In this document: positions 57,730 to 64,000 of the stretch, piece by piece
How positions within the stretch are numbered: position 1 is the stretch's first letter
Layout of the letters: each line of letters opens with the position of its first letter
Assembly: GCF_004135735.1 (NCBI RefSeq)
Contig: NZ_CP012670.1
Coordinates: forward strand, 7,642,501 to 7,706,500
Origin: Sorangium cellulosum
Lineage (GTDB): Bacteria > Myxococcota_A > Polyangia > Polyangiales > Polyangiaceae
DNA: 64,000 bases
Direction of reading: 5' to 3'
Translations under genes and position numbers: made by a program
The notes under the pieces: model-generated
Told to the model about the DNA's origin: nothing
What the model saw: the letters and a program-made list of their open reading frames with translations, nothing else
Databases searched by the model: none

Positions 57730-58851
57730 TTACCTGCAGCCGGACTGGATCAGCGGCTCGACCACCTTGCCGATGTGCTCCTGGGGCGCGTCGAACCGGT
57801 GGCGCTCGAGCTTCCGCAGGGCGCCGAGGAACCTCGGCCAGCTGCCGCCGCAGGTCGCGAGCAGCGCCCGGAGCTCCGGCGCGCCCGAGTTGTAGACCCG
57901 GAACTGCACCAGCGAGGCGTTGTTGAGCGGACGGCGCGCCCCGATCTCGGCCGCGAGCCGGGCGAGCTCCGCCTGCTTCTCGGCCCGCTTCTCGGCGTCG
58001 GACACCGGGGACGCATAGAGCCGGCTGAGGCGGAGGTAGGCGTCGTGCAGGGCGCGTGCGCGGGCCTCGCTCCTCGCCTGCTCCCTCATGTAGGACGTCT
58101 TCTCCGGGGACGTGGGGCCCAGCCGCTCGTCCAGGTAGGCCTTCGCGAGCTCGTCGCCCACGAAGTTCGCGAGGCTCTCGTTGAGCCGCGTCTGCCCCTT
58201 CAGGTACAGCGTCGCGTGCAGCGACTCGTGCAGCACCACGTTGGCGAGCTCGCCGAGCGCCTCGTCCCCGTGCGCGATCATCGTGGACAGGACCGGATCC
58301 TCGAGCCAGCCGAGCGTCGAGTAGGCGCCCGCCGGGCGCACGTCGACGTCCCAGCCGGCCGCCCTGAGCGGCGCCGCGAAATCCCTGGCGTCCTCGAGAT
58401 CGAACCACCCGAGGTAGGGGACCGTCCCGACGATCGGGAAACTCCATGTCTTCGAGCGGAACCGGAGCGGCTCGCATGCGCTCACCACCCACACCGCCGC
58501 CGGGCGGTCGAGCTCGACATAGGTCCTGTAGTTGTCGGTCGGGGTGAGCCCGTGGCGCTCCCCGAAGCGCTTGATGTGCGGGACCTCGCGGAGCAGCGCG
58601 CGCGTGCGCCACGGCAGGCGGGCGTCGCCGATGGCGTCCTTCAGCGACCGGGCGTTCCACGCCATCGAGATCTGTCCGAGGCTCGCCTGCGCGACGTAGC
58701 GGATCTGGGTACACCCGGAGAGCAAGGAGCTCAGCGCGAGCCCGAGGATCACGAAGGCGGCGTTGCCCGCGCGCGCGGCGCGGCGAGGTGGCGGGGTGCG
58801 ACAGGAGGGCGCGGCGCCGCGATGGGCGGTGGCCGGTGGCCTTTCGCTCAT
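57730..58851 (-). CDS. COG4324-type predicted aminopeptidase lipoprotein
   Basis: A 373-residue lipoprotein. A hydrophobic signal ends in LLSGC (lipobox, about residue 47). The mature protein matches the predicted-aminopeptidase family COG4324: TQIRYVAQASLGQI start, AYSTLGWLEDPVLSTM, and the zinc motif LHESLHATLYLKG (H208, E209, H212) with the third ligand in RLNESLANFVGD. It should act in the periplasm or at the outer membrane. The start at 58851 is the only ATG giving a full signal sequence. Downstream lies the AAGC-rich region. Confidence 0.9.
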   Translation of the reverse strand: MSERPPATAHRGAAPSCRTPPPRRAARAGNAAFVILGLALSSLLSGCTQIRYVAQASLGQISMAWNARSLKDAIGDARLPWRTRALLREVPHIKRFGERHGLTPTDNYRTYVELDRPAAVWVVSACEPLRFRSKTWSFPIVGTVPYLGWFDLEDARDFAAPLRAAGWDVDVRPAGAYSTLGWLEDPVLSTMIAHGDEALGELANVVLHESLHATLYLKGQTRLNESLANFVGDELAKAYLDERLGPTSPEKTSYMREQARSEARARALHDAYLRLSRLYASPVSDAEKRAEKQAELARLAAEIGARRPLNNASLVQFRVYNSGAPELRALLATCGGSWPRFLGALRKLERHRFDAPQEHIGKVVEPLIQSGCR

Positions 58852-58940
58852 GCTCTAGCTGATAGCTGGCGGCGCCCGCTTCACAAGATCTTCCGCGCGC
58901 GGCGCGCGTGCCGGCGGGACGGCGCGCGGCGGCGTCCCCA

Positions 58941-59120
58941 TGGCTCAGGGCTGTCCCCGTGGCTCAGGGCTGTCCCCGTGGCTCAGGGCTGTCCCCGTGG
59001 CTCAGGGCTGTCCCCGTGGCTCAGGGCTGGCCCCGCGGCTCAGGGCTGGCCCCGCGGCTCAGGGCTGGCCCCGCGGCTCAGGGCTGGCCCCGCGGCTCAG
59101 GGCTGGCCCCGCGGCTCAGG
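58941..59120. repeat. 19-bp minisatellite, 10 units, in two homogenised blocks
   Basis: GGCTCAGG recurs every 19 bp from 58942 to 59113. The first five repeats are preceded by CTGTCCCCGT-type spacers and the last five by CTGGCCCCGC-type spacers. The final unit contains the stop codon (59116-59118) of the cfa gene on the minus strand. There are no variable spacers, so it is not a CRISPR array. Confidence 0.95.
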
Positions 59121-60456
59121 AAGGCGCGATCGCGCCCCACGAGGCGACCTGCACGGCCGGGACGAGCGGCGCGCGCTCGCGCGCGGGGGGCTCCTCCGCG
59201 ATGTACAGCGGCTCGCGCGCGAGCGGGTAGTCGCGCTGGGCGCCGTTCGACAGCACCATCTGGGTGAAGCTCAGCGCCCCGGTGCGAAACGCGGCGACCG
59301 CGGAGGCGAGGTAGAACTCCCACGCCCTCATGAAGGCCTCGTCGAAGCCGGTCACCCGCGCGATCCGCTCCCGGTTCTGCAGGAAGTTCTGGCGCCAGCA
59401 GTGCGCCGTGAGCTCGGAGTGGCGCCGCAGGTTCTCCGCGTCGAGCACGTCGAGGCCGCGCGCCACGGCGCGCGCCGCCATCCCCTGGAGCGAAGGCGGC
59501 CAGTAGCCGGGGAAGATGTGCTTCTGCAGGAACGGGTCAGTCCGGGACGACTCCCTCGCCCGGGTGACGCTCTCGAGGAGGCAGATCCCGCCCTCGACGA
59601 GCAGCGCCTTCACCCTGTCATAGAACACCTCGATACGGTGCTCGCCGGCGTGGCACATCGAGCCCAGCGAGACGATGCGATCCCACCGCGCCTCGTCCTC
59701 GAGCTCCTCGTAACCCATCACGCGCACCTCGACCGGAAGCCGCCGCGCCGCCGCCTGCTCGCGGATGTACCTCGCCTGGTTGTCGCAGAGGGTGACGCCG
59801 AGGCACTGCGCGCCGTAGGTCTCCGCGGCGTGGAGCATGAAATGCCCCCACCCGCACCCGAGATCGAGGAGCCGCTGTCCACGCCGGAGCGCCATCTTCT
59901 TCGCAATGACGGAGATCTTGCGCGCCTGCGCGTCGTCGAGCGCGTCGCTCGGAGACCCGAAGTAGCCGCACGAGGTCTGGAGTCGCCGGTCGAGGTAGAG
60001 AGGATAGAAATCGTTGCCGAGCCCGTAGTGGCGCTCGACGGCGAGCTTCTCCCGCCGCGCCGCGCCGGAGCGCCGCCCGAGCCGGAGCGCGCCGAGCACG
60101 CCCGCCGCGCTGGCTTCGAGCAGGGACGGCGCGAGGCGCGGCAGCCGCGCTCCGATGGACCGCGTGAGCTCGAAGAGCCCGGTGAGCGCGTCCTCGAGAT
60201 CCCCCTCGAACACCACCTCGCGCCGGATATAGGCCTCGCCGAGGCCCAGCGTGCCAAAGAGCGCCGTCTCGCAGAGCGCCCGCCGCGTCCTGAACGTCAA
60301 AAGGAACGCAGGCGCGCCCACGCCCAGGCGCAGCCGCTCGCCGCCCCAGAAGCGCAGCTCGAACGGAGTCCCGTCGTACCGCTCGCACAGGCGCGAGATC
60401 GCCTGCTTGAACGGACGGGACAACAACGAAACCTCGCCCTTCTTGACGATGAACAT
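59116..60456 (-). CDS. cfa: Cyclopropane-fatty-acyl-phospholipid synthase
   Basis: A 446-residue enzyme. An N-terminal lipid-binding-type domain (about 1-115) precedes the SAM-dependent methyltransferase domain. The bridge reads HYGLGNDFYPLYLD, the SAM site is LLDLGCGWGHFMLHA (about 193-207), and the family end GAQRDYPLAREPLY follows. It methylenates unsaturated acyl chains of membrane phospholipids. ATG 60456 has GGAGGGGGTTCG in front. The stop codon lies inside a 19-bp minisatellite, so unit slippage near it could alter the C-terminus. Confidence 0.93.
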   Translation of the reverse strand: MFIVKKGEVSLLSRPFKQAISRLCERYDGTPFELRFWGGERLRLGVGAPAFLLTFRTRRALCETALFGTLGLGEAYIRREVVFEGDLEDALTGLFELTRSIGARLPRLAPSLLEASAAGVLGALRLGRRSGAARREKLAVERHYGLGNDFYPLYLDRRLQTSCGYFGSPSDALDDAQARKISVIAKKMALRRGQRLLDLGCGWGHFMLHAAETYGAQCLGVTLCDNQARYIREQAAARRLPVEVRVMGYEELEDEARWDRIVSLGSMCHAGEHRIEVFYDRVKALLVEGGICLLESVTRARESSRTDPFLQKHIFPGYWPPSLQGMAARAVARGLDVLDAENLRRHSELTAHCWRQNFLQNRERIARVTGFDEAFMRAWEFYLASAVAAFRTGALSFTQMVLSNGAQRDYPLAREPLYIAEEPPARERAPLVPAVQVASWGAIAPS

Positions 60457-60826
60457 CGAACCCCCTCCGCGGCCCCCCCGGCCACAGGTCGAGCTGAGCC
60501 GAGCTGCGCTTTCCCGTCAAGCCACATGTCGTTCCTTCAACCCTCCGACAGGCAACTTCAGGATGTCCCCGACGGCCCACGAACAACCGGGACATGTGGT
60601 GTCGTACGTGACAGGATGAACATAATCCCCCGATCGTCCTCACACGGCGACCGAGGGTGGTGGCCTCGTTTGGGGGGCTCACCGGAGGGGCTGGAGTGTA
60701 GGTGGGCCACAAAATAGGCCCGCCGGAACGCAAGCCCCGGAGGTGAGCCCCCCAAACGAGGCCACCACCCGACCGAGCGTGAACGGTGACGGGCAGTCCG
60801 TGATGCCTCGGTGTCCAGGAGGTTTC
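60457..60826. other. Divergent intergenic region with hairpin copy D
   Basis: This lies between the minus-strand cfa gene and the plus-strand ureD gene. The long hairpin occupies 60655-60770. The AT-richer stretch 60530-60640 is the likeliest cfa promoter area. The ureD promoter must lie within or just after the hairpin, unless transcription enters from farther away. Confidence 0.55.
60655..60770. repeat. Long hairpin element, copy D (perfect 28-bp outer stem)
   Basis: Bases 60655-60682 are the exact reverse complement of 60743-60770. The core (60683-60742) has CGGAGGGGCTGGAGTGTAGG and GGAACGCAAGCCCCGGAG, matching copies A, B and C; the terminal loop is ACAAAATA. It lies in the divergent gap between cfa and ureD. 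Confidence 0.94.
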
Positions 60827-61840
60827 ATGTTCCGCACGTGGGCGGGAGGACGGGGAGTCGATGGGCGTCCGTCCCCTCGCCTCCGCCCGCGCCACCCCGC
60901 CGGCGGACCGCGCCGCATGCGCTCGCGGCCCGGGCGTGGTCCGTGGTACGCACGACGCCCTGTGACCCTTCCCGGCGCACCCTCGACGGCCTCGCGGGCG
61001 GCGATCTCGCGCGCCGCGCCGCCGCCCCCGCGGCGGCCGGGCGAGGCCGGCGACGGCGAGCTCGTGTTCACGCGCGCCGCGGGCCGCACCGTGATCGAGC
61101 GGGCGCTCGCCAGGAGCCCGCTCAGGCTGCTCACCCCGCGCAACCACGGGCAGGCGGCCTGGGTGTTCGTCGCGAGCCTCGGCGGCGGCCTCGTCGGCGG
61201 CGACGCGATCTCCCTCGCCGTGCGCGTCGCCGGCGGGGCCGCCGCGCTGCTCGGCACCCAGGCGTCGACCAAGGTCTACAGGTCGCCCCTCGGCAGCCGC
61301 CAGCGCCTCGACGCCGACGTCGGCGAGGGCGGGCTCCTCGTCGCGATCCCCGATCCCGTCGTCTGCTTCGCGGGCTCGCGGTACGAGCAGCACATCGACG
61401 TCGCGCTCGCCGAGGACGCGTCGCTCGTGCTCGTCGACGCGATGACCTCGGGCCGGAGCGCGCGCGGCGAGCGCTGGGCGTTCGACCGGTACGCGTCGCG
61501 CGTCCGGGTGCGCCGCGGCGGGCGCGCCGCGCTGCTCGACGCGACGCTCCTCGATCCCGCGCACGGCGCGCTGCTCGAGCGCATGGGGCGCTTCGACGCG
61601 CTCGCGACGCTCGTCGTCTCCGGCCCGAGGACGCGCGGCGCGGCCGAGGCCCTGCTCGCGCCGCGGCCGCCGCCGGGGCGGCGCGCCGAGCTGGTCGCGT
61701 CCGCGAGCCCGCTCCGGGGCGGCGGCGCCGTCGTGCGCGTCGCGGGCACGGGCGTCGAGCGCGTCACGGCCTTCGTGCGGGGCGCGCTCGGCTTCCTCGC
61801 GGGCGAGCTCGGAGATGACCCGTTTGCGCGGAAGTGGTAG
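60827..61840 (+). CDS. ureD: Urease accessory protein UreD (UreH)
   Basis: A 337-residue UreD, which with UreF and UreG delivers nickel to apo-urease. Typical motifs are LRLLTPRNHGQAAWVFV, GGGLVGGDAISLAVRV, GTQASTKVYRSP and YEQHIDVALAEDASLVLVDA. ATG 60827 is supported by AGGAGG five nt before it, but it gives an Arg/Gly/Pro-rich extension of about 75 residues before the conserved region, unusual for UreD; GTG 60962 would give a more normal length. It starts the urease operon, 30 nt before ureAB. Confidence 0.92.
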   Translation: MFRTWAGGRGVDGRPSPRLRPRHPAGGPRRMRSRPGRGPWYARRPVTLPGAPSTASRAAISRAAPPPPRRPGEAGDGELVFTRAAGRTVIERALARSPLRLLTPRNHGQAAWVFVASLGGGLVGGDAISLAVRVAGGAAALLGTQASTKVYRSPLGSRQRLDADVGEGGLLVAIPDPVVCFAGSRYEQHIDVALAEDASLVLVDAMTSGRSARGERWAFDRYASRVRVRRGGRAALLDATLLDPAHGALLERMGRFDALATLVVSGPRTRGAAEALLAPRPPPGRRAELVASASPLRGGGAVVRVAGTGVERVTAFVRGALGFLAGELGDDPFARKW

Positions 61841-61869
61841 CGTCGCCGCGCTGACAAGAGAGGGCGGAC

Positions 61870-62552
61870 ATGCACCTTGCGCCTCGTGATCTCGACAAGC
61901 TCGTGCTGCACGGCGCGGGGTTCCTCGCGCAGAAGCGCCTCGCGCGCGGGCTCCGGCTGAACTACCCGGAGGCGGTCGCGCTCATCGCGACGCAGCTCCT
62001 CGAGCTCATCCGCGACGGCCGCAGCGTCGCCGAGCTCATGGACGTCGGCCGCCGCATGCTCGGGCGCGCGCAGGTGATGGCCGGCGTCCCCGAGATGATC
62101 GCGGAGGTCCAGGTGGAGGGGACGTTCCCCGACGGCACGAAGCTCGTCACCGTGCACCACCCGATCGCGCTCGAGCAGGGCGATCTCGCGCTCGCGCTCT
62201 ACGGCAGCTTCCTCCCCGTGCCCGACGCGTCGCGCTTCGCCGCGCGGCCGGAGGACGAACCGGCGCCGGGCGAGCTCCTCGTCAGGCCCGGCGAGATCGA
62301 GCTCTCCCCCGGCCGCCGCCGGCTCACGATGGCCGTGAAGAACCTGGGCGACCGGCCGATCCAGGTGGGCAGCCACTACCCGTTCTCGGAGACCAACCGC
62401 GCGCTCGAGTTCGATCGGGCGGCGGCGAGGGGGATGCGGCTCGACATCCCCGCGGGCACCGCGGTCCGCTTCGAGCCGGGCGACGAGAAGACGGTCACGC
62501 TGGTGCAGGTCGCCTCGAGCGCGGCGGACCCGGCGGAGAAGGAGCAGCGGGC

Positions 62553-62556
<4 letters not shown>
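61870..62556 (+). CDS. ureA: Urease gamma-beta fusion subunit
   Basis: A 228-residue fusion of the UreA (gamma, about 1-100) and UreB (beta, about 120-220) subunits. Gamma landmarks are RLNYPEAVALI and RDGRSVAELM; beta landmarks are PGEIELSPGRRR and QVGSHYPFSETNRALEFDR. Fusion of these two subunits is known from Helicobacter. GGGCGGAC precedes the start. The ATGA overlap with ureC indicates coupled translation. With UreC it forms the hydrolase that splits urea to ammonia and carbamate. Confidence 0.95.

Positions 62557-64000
<1,444 letters not shown>

Noticed and set aside
58941..59120. CRISPR array candidate
   Set aside because: Units are only 19 bp, contiguous and without unique spacers; no cas genes are nearby.

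Overview
The window looks like a chromosomal segment of a large-genome myxobacterium, most like the Sorangium/Polyangium group. The DNA is very GC-rich and third codon positions are almost all G or C. Many secreted lipoproteins carry Asp/Ala/Gly/Pro-rich linkers, one protein has a MYXO-CTERM-like tail, and many genes contain in-frame minisatellites. No rRNA, tRNA, prophage or CRISPR array was seen.  Layout: 1-5211 is a Bat (aerotolerance-type) operon, batA (3' end only) to batE, all overlapping. After a small acidic unknown (5241-5822), 5837-12624 on the minus strand is a polysaccharide block: a GH1-RmlD fusion, UDP-galactopyranose mutase, a GT-B glycosyltransferase and a GH2 enzyme. 13149-16505 holds a PLD-family (cardiolipin synthase-like) gene and a MoxR ATPase/CoxE-like VWA pair. 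16548-24158 holds a Uma2-type nuclease, a soluble histidine kinase, a TIGR03960/DUF2344 radical SAM protein and a CotH-kinase lipoprotein.  24541-32185 has a small unknown, a YihY/BrkB membrane protein, two overlapping HSP90/MutL-like GHKL ATPase genes (the second with a SprT-like HExxH domain) and a RAYT-type HUH transposase bracketed by inverted arrays of a REP-like motif. 32614-36822 holds a subtilisin-like lipoprotein and an overlapping ATPase-PIN pair. 37282-47313 holds a DUF3160 lipoprotein, a GST, an ABC-F ATPase translationally coupled to a Trx-like lipoprotein, a lipoprotein/M23 pair and a HAD phosphatase. 47385-53445 holds a ferritin-like protein, a small helical protein, prs overlapped by an RluA-RlmI fusion gene, and a GAF-SpoIIE phosphatase. 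53617-60456 holds purL, an NTF2-like protein, a 1.1-kb AAGC-rich region without a convincing gene, a COG4324 peptidase lipoprotein and a cyclopropane fatty acid synthase. From 60827 a urease operon begins (ureD, fused ureAB, ureC) and runs off the end.  Most interesting: four long hairpins (14317-14442, 37109-37234, 48623-48750, 60655-60770) share a conserved ~58-68-nt core, while the perfect 28-34-bp outer stems differ from copy to copy and yet each is exactly self-complementary. Next are the GHKL ATPase/SprT-like pair, the RAYT with inverted repeat arrays, and the ATPase-PIN pair. All function calls come from reading motifs in the translated sequence; no database search was run.
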